The translations under genes were made by a program, and so were the position numbers. Under the pieces are notes generated by a model. The model was not told the DNA's origin and did no database searches. It saw only the letters and a list, made by a program, of their open reading frames with translations. From NCBI RefSeq assembly GCF_001553955.1, contig NZ_CP014235.1, positions 17,456 to 81,455 on the forward strand: a stretch of 64,000 nucleotides of DNA. The letters run 5' to 3'. The stretch is from Moraxella osloensis. Its GTDB lineage: Bacteria > Pseudomonadota > Gammaproteobacteria > Pseudomonadales > Moraxellaceae. Position 1 is the first letter of the stretch. Every line of letters starts with the position of its first letter. Shown here in pieces: positions 1-8,326 of the stretch.

Positions 1-3000
1 GTGACTGTTGGTGATGTCGGCAAAGAGCGTCGCATCCAAAATGTGGCAGCAGGTAAGATTGCTGCGACCAGTACAGATGCGATTAATGGTAGCCAGCTGT
101 ATGCAGTGGCTAGCAAGCTTGGTGAGCAAGTTGAGAATACTTATTTCCATGTGAATACCGGCACCAATGCAGGTACAGGCGATGCAACGACCAACTTAGG
201 TAAGATCACAGATGCAGCTGGTGCACAAGCGACAGGTGCGTTAACCGCAGGTATCAATACCATCGCAACCGGCAAATCGTCTGTTTCTATCGGTCATAAG
301 GCACAGGCAAAAGCTGATAATGACATCGCCATCGGTAACCTAGCGGGTTCGGGTCGTGGTGACAAGGGCAGTGACTTTACCGCAGGTACGACATTTGCCG
401 CAGGGACGGTTTATTCTGGTGGAACCACGCAGACAGTTACATCTATCGCTACCAATTCCGGTATCTCCATCGGTCAAAATTCAGGTACAAACTCAACGGG
501 CGTGAATAACACCATGATCGGTACTGCTGCCGGTGAGCAGCTGTTTGGTGATAACACCGTGACCATCGGTACCAATGCTAATAACTACCGTGTCAATGGC
601 TTCTCAAACGGTCAGGTCAATACCAACAATAACACCGTAGATGCTCTGTCAGGCAACACTAAAAACGCCGCCAATGCCGTAAACCGCAGCCGTAAATCGG
701 TAGCTATCGGTAACAATGCCATGACTTATGATGACAGCAACATCGCCATCGGTGATGGTGCCAAATCATTGGGCGCAAGCAGTATCGCCATGGGTACAGG
801 TGCGCGTGCCGGTATGGCGTATGCGACCGTAGGCGGTGTCGCTCGTGGTGATGGCGGCTCGATCGCCATCGGTAAGAACTCGGTCGCTCCACTCGAAGGC
901 GATCTGTCTATCGGTGTCAATACCGGTAGCCGTGTCAACCAAAATACGATCCCAGCCCACCAAATGACAACCACCAGAAACATCAGCGTCGGCTATGATG
1001 TGGGCGGTAATGTCTATGGCTATACCAACACAGTGATCGGTACCAGTTCAGGCAGCAATATCGGTACTGCCGCTGTGCCAAACTACGCCAATGTCGCCAT
1101 CGGTGATCAGGTCGGTAAAGGTATCCGTGGTAATAACAATGTCAATATCGGCTACCAAGGCGGTAACAATATTACCAGTAACTCAAATACCAGTATTGGC
1201 ACTCGTTCAGGCTCACATGTCAGCGGTGCTAATAACGTAACCACCGGTACTTTCTCTGGTAACTATGTCAGCGGTACCGACAACTGGGCAGCTGGTGTGG
1301 AGTCTGGTACGCATGTGGGTGTGCTAAGCAATGCTTCTAGTTTGAATATCAACGACAATCAGTTTTATGCAGGTAGCACCCAATTAGTCAAACGCAGCGC
1401 CACTGCCAACGTGGCGGCAGGTAAAAACGCTGGTCAATATATCAACGGCAGTAGAAATATCGCCTTTGGTCAAAATGCTGGTCAGTATGTCGGCCATAAA
1501 GGCACAACATTTGGTGCGGTCAGTAATAACAACATCGCCATGGGCGAAAAAGCCGGTCAATATATCGAAGGTAGCGATAACTTTGCCGTAGGCTTGGAAG
1601 CAGGTCGTGGCACAGGCACTGATGCGACATTGACCCGTCATCGTTCAATCAGCCAAGGCTTTAAAGCGAATGCCTATACCAATGACAGTATTGCCATCGG
1701 TAGCAACTCTGTAGCAGGTGTGCAGTCTGCTAATGGTGCAGGCAAAATCAATGCCATCGCTATCGGTACTGGCGCACAAGCGACTGGTAAGCAGTCGATC
1801 TCTATCGGTACCCAAAACCGTGTAACAGCAGACAACGCTGGTGCCATCGGTGACCCATCAATCGTTAGCGGTGCAGGTTCTTATACTTTAGGTAATGACA
1901 ATGCCGTCGGCAGTACATCAACCAATGTCGGTGCCTTTGGTAACAACAACCAAATCGGTGCAACTGCAAATTATGATGCGAACGGTAAGTTAATTGCATT
2001 GAATGGTTTAGCTGATACTGCTGCAGTAGAAAATTCTCGTGCTGTGGGTAACAAAAACTATATCAACACCTCTAACACCTATGTATTAGGTAGCGGTGTG
2101 GGTACTAAAGATAACGGTACTGTGCTAGATACAGTAGCAAATTCTGTTTATTTAGGTAATGACAGTACTGTTGCTAAAGGCGCAGCAGTAGGCACCAAAA
2201 ACCTTGACAAAGAAGGTGTTGCAGGTACAACAACAACCGCTGGTGATGCAGGTACTGTAGAAACAGCTACAGTAAACGGTGTGACTTATGGTAGCTTTGC
2301 TGGTAAAACAGCAGCAGGTGCGGTATCTGTGGGTTCTGCAGGTCTTGAGCGTCGTGTGATGAATGTGGCAGCAGGCGAAATCTCTGCTACTTCAACCGAT
2401 GCCATCAATGGTAGCCAGTTGTATGCGACTAATGCCAAACTGGGCAATGTGGCCAATACCGTGGTGGAAAACTTCGGTGGTAATGCCACTTTGGATGCAG
2501 ATGGCAACATTACATACACTAATATCGGCAATACCGGTAAAGACAATATCCATGATGCGATTCAGGCCGCTACCACAGTAGTGAAAGCGGGTACTAATGT
2601 TGTTGTGGATGAAGCGACCAATGCAACTACTGGTCAAAAAGAATACACCGTCAATGCGTGGGATACGACTGTATCGGCTGCTGCAGACAGTGCTGTTACT
2701 GTAACACCAACCATTGATGATACCAACCGTACCCGTGCGTATGAAGTGACGGTAAATACCGACGGCAATACCATTAAAGTAGAAAATGGCCAGCTGACCG
2801 CGAATACCACACCTTTAGCCACTACCGACGGTAAGGTTGATGCTCCTGCCAATGCAGATGCACTGGCAACTGCAGGTGACATCGCTAATGCGATTAACAA
2901 CTCTGGTTGGAAAGCAACATCAGGTGCAACAGGTTCAGGTGTTGTTGATGGCACGACAGAAGAGCTAATCAACCCATCTGAAACAGTAACATTCCAAGCT

Positions 3001-6000
3001 GGCGATAACATGGTTCTAAACCAAGCTGAAAATGTATTCACTTACAGCTTGAATAAAGACATCAACATCAACAGCGTACAGTTCAACGATGGTCCTAAGA
3101 TCACCAACGATGGCGACAACATCAAGGTTGGTGATAAAGACGGTAATGCCACGAAGATCACCAATGTAGCCGCAGGTACAGACGACACAGATGCTGTAAA
3201 CATGAGCCAGTTGGAAAAAGCTCAAGCAGCTGCAACCACCAAGGTTGAAGAAGCTGACGGCATCAATGTAGAAGCTACACCAAATGCTGACGGTTCAACC
3301 ACTTACACCGTATCTGCTAAGACTGATGGTACTACTACGAAGATTGATGACAACGGCAACATCGCAGCTGTCACCACCACCTTTAAACCATCTACCGATG
3401 GCAAAGTGGGTGCACCTGTTGACAATGGTGATTCACTAGTAACGGCAAATACTGTCGCTGACGCTATTAACAACTCTGGTTGGAAAGCAACATCAGGTGC
3501 AACAGGTTCAGGTGTTGTTGATGGCACGACAGTAGAGCTAATCAACCCATCTGAAACAGTAACATTCCAAGCTGGCGATAACATGGTTCTAAACCAAGCT
3601 GAAAATGTATTCACTTACAGCTTGAATAAAGACATCAACATCAACAGCGTACAGTTCAACGATGGTCCTAAGATCACCAACGATGGCGACAACATCAAGG
3701 TTGGTGATAAAGACGGTAATGCCACGAAGATCACCAATGTAGCCGCAGGCGTCGATGCGACTGATGCAGTCAATGTCAGCCAGTTGAAAGGTGCAGTAGA
3801 TGCACTGGGTGGCGGAGCAGCTATCAACACTGATGGTACTATCAAAGCACCAACTTATAACATTACCAACCCTGCTAATGGTACAGTGACGGCAGCCAAC
3901 AATGTTGGTGATGCGTTAAAAGGCTTAAATGATGCGGTAAATAGCCCATTGACTTTCAAAGGCGACAGTGGCGAATTTAACCGCAATTTAGGTCAAACCA
4001 CTACCGTTAAAGGTGGCATCACTGATACGGCTAAATTGTCTGACAATAACATTGGTGTTGTGGCTAAAGATGGTACTTTAGATATCAAATTGGCGAAAGA
4101 TATTGCTGTGGATAGTGTGAAAACAGGCGATACTACAGTGAATACCTATGGTGTTTCTATTGCCAATGCTGATCCAAACAAAGTGGTAAGTTTAACTGCC
4201 AGCGGTTTAAATAACGGCAATAACCGTATCACAAATGTGGCGGCAGGTCAGGCAGGAACAGATGCAGTTAATAAAGACCAATTAGACAAAGCTCAAGCAG
4301 CTGCAACCACCAAGGTTGAAGAAGCTGACGGCATCAAAGTAGTACCTACAACAAATGCTGACGATTCAACCACTTACACCGTATCTGCTAAGACTGATGG
4401 TACTACTACGAAGATTGATGGCAACGGCAACATCGCAGCTGTCACCACCACCTTTACACCATCTACCGATGGCAAAGTGGGTGCACCTGTTGGCAATGGT
4501 GATTCACTAGTAACGGCAAATACTGTCGCTGACGCTATTAACAACTCTGGTTGGAAAGCAACATCAGGTGCAACAGGTTCAGGTGTTGTTGATGGCACGA
4601 CAGAAGAGCTAATCAACCCATCTGAAACAGTAACATTCCGAGCTGGCGATAACATGGTTCTAAACCAAGCTGAAAATGTATTCACTTACAGCTTGAATAA
4701 AGACATCAACATCAACAGCGTACAGTTCAACGATGGTCCTAAGATCACCAACGATGGCGACAACATCAAGGTTGGTGATAAAGACGGTAATGCCACGAAG
4801 ATCACCAATGTAAAAGCAGGTGAAGCTGATACTGATGCTGTGAATGTCAGCCAGTTGAAAGAAGCTGCTAATAACCTAGTGACCACTGGCTTTAATATTG
4901 CTGACGGTAAAGGTGGTAATGACAATGTTAAACTTGGTGAGACTGTAACGTTTACAGATCCAGCAGGTAACATCATCACTACTGTAACTGACAACAAAGT
5001 TGAGTTCGGTCTAAACAGCACCCTAAGCGTAGGTAAAGATGGCGAACCTGGCAAAGTTGGCATCAAAGGTGCTGACGGCAAAGACGCTATTAGCCTAAAT
5101 GGTGAAGACGGTACTATCGGTCTAAAAGGTGCTGACGGTAAAGACGGCATCAGCCTAAATGGTAAAGACGGTACCATCGGCATCAACGGTAAAGACGGTG
5201 CTAACGCAACGCTAACAGTTGAAAAAGCCAAACCTGCCCTAGATGGCAAAGACGGTCAAAACGGTGAAGACGGTCAAACTCGCATTGTTTACACCAAGCC
5301 AAACGGTTCTAAGGAAGAAGTTGCTACCTTGAATGACGGTCTAAACTTCAAAGCAGACGATGGCAGCATCGTAGCGAAGAAGCTTAATGAAACTCTAGAG
5401 ATCGTAGGCGGTGCAGACAAAGACAAATTGACAGACAACAACATCGGCGTGAACAACAAAGATGGTAAGTTGACTGTACAGTTGGCTAAAGACCTAAAAG
5501 GCATTGATAGCATCACAGTTAACAATGGCCCTGTTATCAGCGGCAACGGTATTGACATGAAAGGTGATAAGATCACTAATGTCAAAGCTGGTACCGAAGA
5601 TAATGACGCAGTGAACGTAAGTCAATTGAAAGCAGTTGAAGCAACAGCAAATCAAGGTTGGAATTTGACTACTAATGGTAAAGCTGATAGTAAATCAAAT
5701 GTAAAACCTGGTGATACTGTCGACTTTGCGAATACTGATCGCAATGTGAAGATTGAAAACACTGGCAACAATGTTACCGTCAATCTAAACAAAGACATCG
5801 ACTTGACTAAAGACGGCTCTGTAACCATTGGCGATACAAAAGTCAATAATGATGGTTTAACCATCGTTGGTGGCCCAAGTGTTACTAAGTCTGGTATCGA
5901 TGCTGGTGATAAGAAAATCACCAAACTTGCTGATGGTGAAATCTCAGCTACCAGCAAAGATGCGGTGAACGGCAGCCAGTTGTACACTTTACAACAAGCG

Positions 6001-6873
6001 GCTGTTGCGGCGAAGACTGAAGTTAAGGCAGGTGATAATGTTGAGGTTAAGAAAGAGTCAGGAGGTAATGGTCAAGACATCTATACAGTAAGTGCAAAAG
6101 ATACTTCAGCAAGTGTAACCGCTGGCTCTGATGCGATCACTGTAAATAAAGCAGATCCTAAGAAGGTAGGTACTGTTGATGTTACTGACTATAAAGTTGA
6201 CTTATCTCAAGCAACTAAAGACAATATCCAAAAAGGAGTTGATGCTAAAGACATCGTGGATAACAAGGGTCTGACCTTCGCTGGTGACAATAACAGCTCT
6301 ACAGAGGTTCAAAAACTAGGTAGTACCGTAAATGTTAACGGTGATAGCAACATTACCACACAAGCATCAGGCAATACTGTAAAAGTTACACTAAACCCAA
6401 ATGTAACAGTAGAGAGCCTAACAGCAACTAATTCTGTTAATGTGGGTTCTGGTGGTGCTCAAGTTGCCCTAACTACCAATGTTGGCAAAGATGGTGTGCG
6501 AGAGCTGAGTGTGGGTAGTGCAAATGCTCCGACTCGAATCACCAACGTCGCCCCAGGCGTCGATGCGACTGATGCAGTAAATATGAATCAACTTAAGGAT
6601 TTTGGCTATAACCTTGGTAATAAGATTGATAAAGTTGGTGATGAAGCCAACGCTGGTGTGTCATCAGCAATGGCTATGGCAGCTTTACCGCAAGCTTACA
6701 TCCCTGGTAAGAGCATGGCAACAGGTGGTATGGCTACTTATAACGGACAAGGAGCAGTAGCTGTTGGTATATCTAAACTGTCTGATAACGGTCGCTGGGT
6801 ACTAAAAATCAGTGGTAGTGCGGATACTGAAGGTAATGTAGGTGGTGCAGTGGGTGCAGGTTTCCACTTCTAA
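1..6873 (+). CDS. Trimeric autotransporter adhesin (YadA/AtaA-like), 5'-truncated by window edge
   Basis: Surface adhesin of the type Vc secretion family: three chains form a fibre anchored in the outer membrane. The frame is already open at base 1, so the GTG there is probably internal and the signal peptide lies upstream. Visible parts: a neck motif at about residues 20-40 (DAINGSQLY); a long head of left-handed beta-roll repeats (SIAIG, NVAIG, NIAMG) from about residue 93 to 640; a second neck near 784-815; a long stalk with near-identical repeats; a Gly-rich, GKDG-type segment at about 1678-1737; a third neck near 1972-2000; and a YadA-like membrane anchor in the last ~100 residues ending in Phe (AGFHF). 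The 2290 residues seen already make it very large. The next gene encodes a TpgA-like partner. Family assignment is secure; the bound ligand cannot be read from sequence. Confidence 0.95.
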   Translation: MTVGDVGKERRIQNVAAGKIAATSTDAINGSQLYAVASKLGEQVENTYFHVNTGTNAGTGDATTNLGKITDAAGAQATGALTAGINTIATGKSSVSIGHKAQAKADNDIAIGNLAGSGRGDKGSDFTAGTTFAAGTVYSGGTTQTVTSIATNSGISIGQNSGTNSTGVNNTMIGTAAGEQLFGDNTVTIGTNANNYRVNGFSNGQVNTNNNTVDALSGNTKNAANAVNRSRKSVAIGNNAMTYDDSNIAIGDGAKSLGASSIAMGTGARAGMAYATVGGVARGDGGSIAIGKNSVAPLEGDLSIGVNTGSRVNQNTIPAHQMTTTRNISVGYDVGGNVYGYTNTVIGTSSGSNIGTAAVPNYANVAIGDQVGKGIRGNNNVNIGYQGGNNITSNSNTSIGTRSGSHVSGANNVTTGTFSGNYVSGTDNWAAGVESGTHVGVLSNASSLNINDNQFYAGSTQLVKRSATANVAAGKNAGQYINGSRNIAFGQNAGQYVGHKGTTFGAVSNNNIAMGEKAGQYIEGSDNFAVGLEAGRGTGTDATLTRHRSISQGFKANAYTNDSIAIGSNSVAGVQSANGAGKINAIAIGTGAQATGKQSISIGTQNRVTADNAGAIGDPSIVSGAGSYTLGNDNAVGSTSTNVGAFGNNNQIGATANYDANGKLIALNGLADTAAVENSRAVGNKNYINTSNTYVLGSGVGTKDNGTVLDTVANSVYLGNDSTVAKGAAVGTKNLDKEGVAGTTTTAGDAGTVETATVNGVTYGSFAGKTAAGAVSVGSAGLERRVMNVAAGEISATSTDAINGSQLYATNAKLGNVANTVVENFGGNATLDADGNITYTNIGNTGKDNIHDAIQAATTVVKAGTNVVVDEATNATTGQKEYTVNAWDTTVSAAADSAVTVTPTIDDTNRTRAYEVTVNTDGNTIKVENGQLTANTTPLATTDGKVDAPANADALATAGDIANAINNSGWKATSGATGSGVVDGTTEELINPSETVTFQAGDNMVLNQAENVFTYSLNKDININSVQFNDGPKITNDGDNIKVGDKDGNATKITNVAAGTDDTDAVNMSQLEKAQAAATTKVEEADGINVEATPNADGSTTYTVSAKTDGTTTKIDDNGNIAAVTTTFKPSTDGKVGAPVDNGDSLVTANTVADAINNSGWKATSGATGSGVVDGTTVELINPSETVTFQAGDNMVLNQAENVFTYSLNKDININSVQFNDGPKITNDGDNIKVGDKDGNATKITNVAAGVDATDAVNVSQLKGAVDALGGGAAINTDGTIKAPTYNITNPANGTVTAANNVGDALKGLNDAVNSPLTFKGDSGEFNRNLGQTTTVKGGITDTAKLSDNNIGVVAKDGTLDIKLAKDIAVDSVKTGDTTVNTYGVSIANADPNKVVSLTASGLNNGNNRITNVAAGQAGTDAVNKDQLDKAQAAATTKVEEADGIKVVPTTNADDSTTYTVSAKTDGTTTKIDGNGNIAAVTTTFTPSTDGKVGAPVGNGDSLVTANTVADAINNSGWKATSGATGSGVVDGTTEELINPSETVTFRAGDNMVLNQAENVFTYSLNKDININSVQFNDGPKITNDGDNIKVGDKDGNATKITNVKAGEADTDAVNVSQLKEAANNLVTTGFNIADGKGGNDNVKLGETVTFTDPAGNIITTVTDNKVEFGLNSTLSVGKDGEPGKVGIKGADGKDAISLNGEDGTIGLKGADGKDGISLNGKDGTIGINGKDGANATLTVEKAKPALDGKDGQNGEDGQTRIVYTKPNGSKEEVATLNDGLNFKADDGSIVAKKLNETLEIVGGADKDKLTDNNIGVNNKDGKLTVQLAKDLKGIDSITVNNGPVISGNGIDMKGDKITNVKAGTEDNDAVNVSQLKAVEATANQGWNLTTNGKADSKSNVKPGDTVDFANTDRNVKIENTGNNVTVNLNKDIDLTKDGSVTIGDTKVNNDGLTIVGGPSVTKSGIDAGDKKITKLADGEISATSKDAVNGSQLYTLQQAAVAAKTEVKAGDNVEVKKESGGNGQDIYTVSAKDTSASVTAGSDAITVNKADPKKVGTVDVTDYKVDLSQATKDNIQKGVDAKDIVDNKGLTFAGDNNSSTEVQKLGSTVNVNGDSNITTQASGNTVKVTLNPNVTVESLTATNSVNVGSGGAQVALTTNVGKDGVRELSVGSANAPTRITNVAPGVDATDAVNMNQLKDFGYNLGNKIDKVGDEANAGVSSAMAMAALPQAYIPGKSMATGGMATYNGQGAVAVGISKLSDNGRWVLKISGSADTEGNVGGAVGAGFHF
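2893..3176 (+). repeat. Stalk repeat unit, copy 1
   Basis: A 284-base in-frame segment of the adhesin gene beginning at the codons for NNSGWKATSG and ending at the KITNVAAG neck-like motif. It recurs almost base for base at 3466-3749 and 4547-4812. Such nucleotide-level identity implies recent duplication or gene conversion, which would let fibre length vary. Confidence 0.9.
3217..3749 (+). repeat. Stalk repeat unit, extended copy 2
   Basis: About 533 bases, made of the 284-base unit plus an upstream section starting at the codons for KAQAAATTKVEEADGI. The same extended unit occurs at 4288-4812, with only scattered substitutions. Copy 1 lacks the upstream section. Confidence 0.88.
4288..4812 (+). 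repeat. Stalk repeat unit, extended copy 3
   Basis: Partner of the unit at 3217-3749. The match stops where the sequence after KITNV changes from AAG to KAG. The pair is a likely substrate for recombinational expansion or contraction, and also a likely place for short-read misassembly. Confidence 0.88.
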
Positions 6874-6883
6874 GCCATCATCA

Positions 6884-6913
6884 GGATGCTTGTGCCAATC
6901 GGTGCAAGCATCC
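6884..6913 (+). terminator. Hairpin after the adhesin gene
   Basis: Ten bases after the stop codon, GGATGCTTG pairs with CAAGCATCC, and the stem extends by four weaker pairs to an AATC loop. The downstream run is A/T-rich but not a clean T tract, so it may only attenuate transcription into the next gene. Confidence 0.5.
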
Positions 6914-6943
6914 CCCGATTTAATTATATTTTAAGGGTATATT

Positions 6944-7798
6944 ATGAAAAAGTTACAAGGTCTAAGCATCTTGGCGGCCTCGGTACTGGCCATCACTGGC
7001 TGTATGGGTACCAAGCAAGTCAGCCAAAATATCTCTAATCAAGGCACCATCGCTGCCGAAGACATCTATTTCCCAGAGCTGAATAAAGCATGGCAAAAAG
7101 ATGGTCAATTTCCAAATAGTGAAAACCTTTCAAAAATTAAGCCTGGTATCGCCAAAGATGAGCTTTATCAATTGATTGGCCGTCCCCATTTTAGTGAGGC
7201 ACAACATGCTCGTGAATGGGACTACATCATGAAGTTCTATCAACCTGATAACAGCGTTAAGATTTGTCAATATAAGGTTATTTTTGATACCGACTTTAAA
7301 GGTCAAGAGTTTTATTGGAAGCCAGCTGATTGCCCTCCACAAAAACCAGTAGTGGCACCTGCTCAGCCACCCTCTGCTCCAATAGTAACCGTAGCTCCTG
7401 CTCCACTTAAAGAGCGTATTAACTTAGGTGCAGATGCCTTATTTAAATTTGATAAGTGGCAGCCAGAAAATATGCTACCACAAGGCAGAGCTGAACTTGA
7501 TGCGTTAGCAACCAAACTCAGAGAGTATCAGACTATGGGGGATACCCGTATTGTCATTACAGGTCATACAGACCGTAAAGGGGATGATATGTATAACATG
7601 AACTTATCACAATTACGTGCTCAAACTGTACGTGCTTATCTGGTAAATCAAGGGGTTGATCCTGCCTCAATACTGGCAGTTGGCGCAGGTAAATCACAGC
7701 CTGTTAAAGAGTGTTCAACCAACCTTCCTCGTCAACAAGAAATTGATTGCTTACAACCAAATAGAAGAGTCAGCCTAGACATAACAGTGATTAAATAA
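6944..7798 (+). CDS. tpgA: TpgA-like lipoprotein: BamE/SmpA-like plus OmpA peptidoglycan-binding domains
   Basis: Predicted outer-membrane lipoprotein that ties the adhesin anchor to peptidoglycan. Residues 1-20 form a lipoprotein signal ending in the lipobox ITGC with Cys20. Residues about 60-115 resemble the SmpA/OmlA (BamE) fold (KPGIAKDELYQLIGRP). A Pro/Ala-rich linker follows at about 130-155. An OmpA-like domain fills the rest, with TGHTD, NLSQLRA and a final NRRVSLDI. TpgA of Acinetobacter has this same two-domain order and is encoded directly after the trimeric autotransporter AtaA; here the gene starts 70 bases after the adhesin stop, and an AAGG ribosome site precedes the ATG. Function is inferred from domain order plus position. 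Confidence 0.85.
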   Translation: MKKLQGLSILAASVLAITGCMGTKQVSQNISNQGTIAAEDIYFPELNKAWQKDGQFPNSENLSKIKPGIAKDELYQLIGRPHFSEAQHAREWDYIMKFYQPDNSVKICQYKVIFDTDFKGQEFYWKPADCPPQKPVVAPAQPPSAPIVTVAPAPLKERINLGADALFKFDKWQPENMLPQGRAELDALATKLREYQTMGDTRIVITGHTDRKGDDMYNMNLSQLRAQTVRAYLVNQGVDPASILAVGAGKSQPVKECSTNLPRQQEIDCLQPNRRVSLDITVIK

Positions 7799-7821
7799 TT
7801 TTTCGATACTTTTCCAAACCT

Positions 7822-7899
7822 TGTGTAACTGTTTTAGTCCTGTTAGCAAATTGCAGTTACACAGAATTCGGGATGGGCTCAACTTAGCTACATTGAGCC
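7822..7899. terminator. Two inverted repeats after tpgA
   Basis: A 10-base inverted repeat (TGTGTAACTG at 7822-7831, complement at 7854-7863) is followed by a short hairpin (GGCTCAA at 7876-7882, TTGAGCC at 7893-7899). The second is a plausible transcription terminator for tpgA or for the converging gene; the first may be an old element end. Confidence 0.35.
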
Positions 7900-7913
7900 T
7901 AACTAAAAATACA

Positions 7914-8307
7914 TTACCCACGATAACCGTCATCATGGGGCGCTAACGCATCAACCTGCTGATCTGAGAACAACTCACGAATGTCATCATCCGTATATTC
8001 CGTATCGTCAGGTTGCTTATGTTGTCCATGCTTCTGCTCAGTTGGCTGATCATTAGCTTTAACTGCCTCTTCATCTAGACCAATATCACCCCCCAAGCTT
8101 TTCACCATACTTGCAAACAACTCTTTGTCTGACTTTCTGGTTAAAAATTGTGGGAAGTTTTTCGCAAAGTAGTTTTGAATAAATTTTTCATCCTCACTCT
8201 CTCCTGCTAACACCTGTCCTAAAAAAGCGCCCATCAATATTTTTTGTTTATTTAAGCGCTTATCAAGCTTTACTTGTTGCAGCCTCGCTTTACGCTTTAA
8301 CTCCTCT
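7914..8307 (-). pseudogene. MobC-like mobilisation protein, C-terminal stump cut by IS66
   Basis: The reading frame runs out of the IS66 left end at base 8307 into 130 codons of non-IS sequence, so the ATG inside the IS is not the native start. The native part begins EELKRKARLQQVKLDKRLNK and continues with QKILMGAFLGQVL. This Lys/Arg-rich helix followed by a short hydrophobic stretch resembles MobC/TraD mobilisation accessory proteins of RSF1010 type. The C-terminal half is acidic. The 5' part must lie beyond the insertion and is not in the window. Family call is from pattern recognition only; an unrelated small charged protein is possible. Confidence 0.5.
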
Positions 8308-8326
8308 GTAATCATCTGACCATACC

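Noticed and set aside
4686..5249. Long antisense ORF opposite the adhesin stalk (and similar ones at 2634-3845)
   Set aside because: Low-complexity Ser/Pro/Leu translations that mirror the repeats of the plus-strand gene; no start signals or family features.
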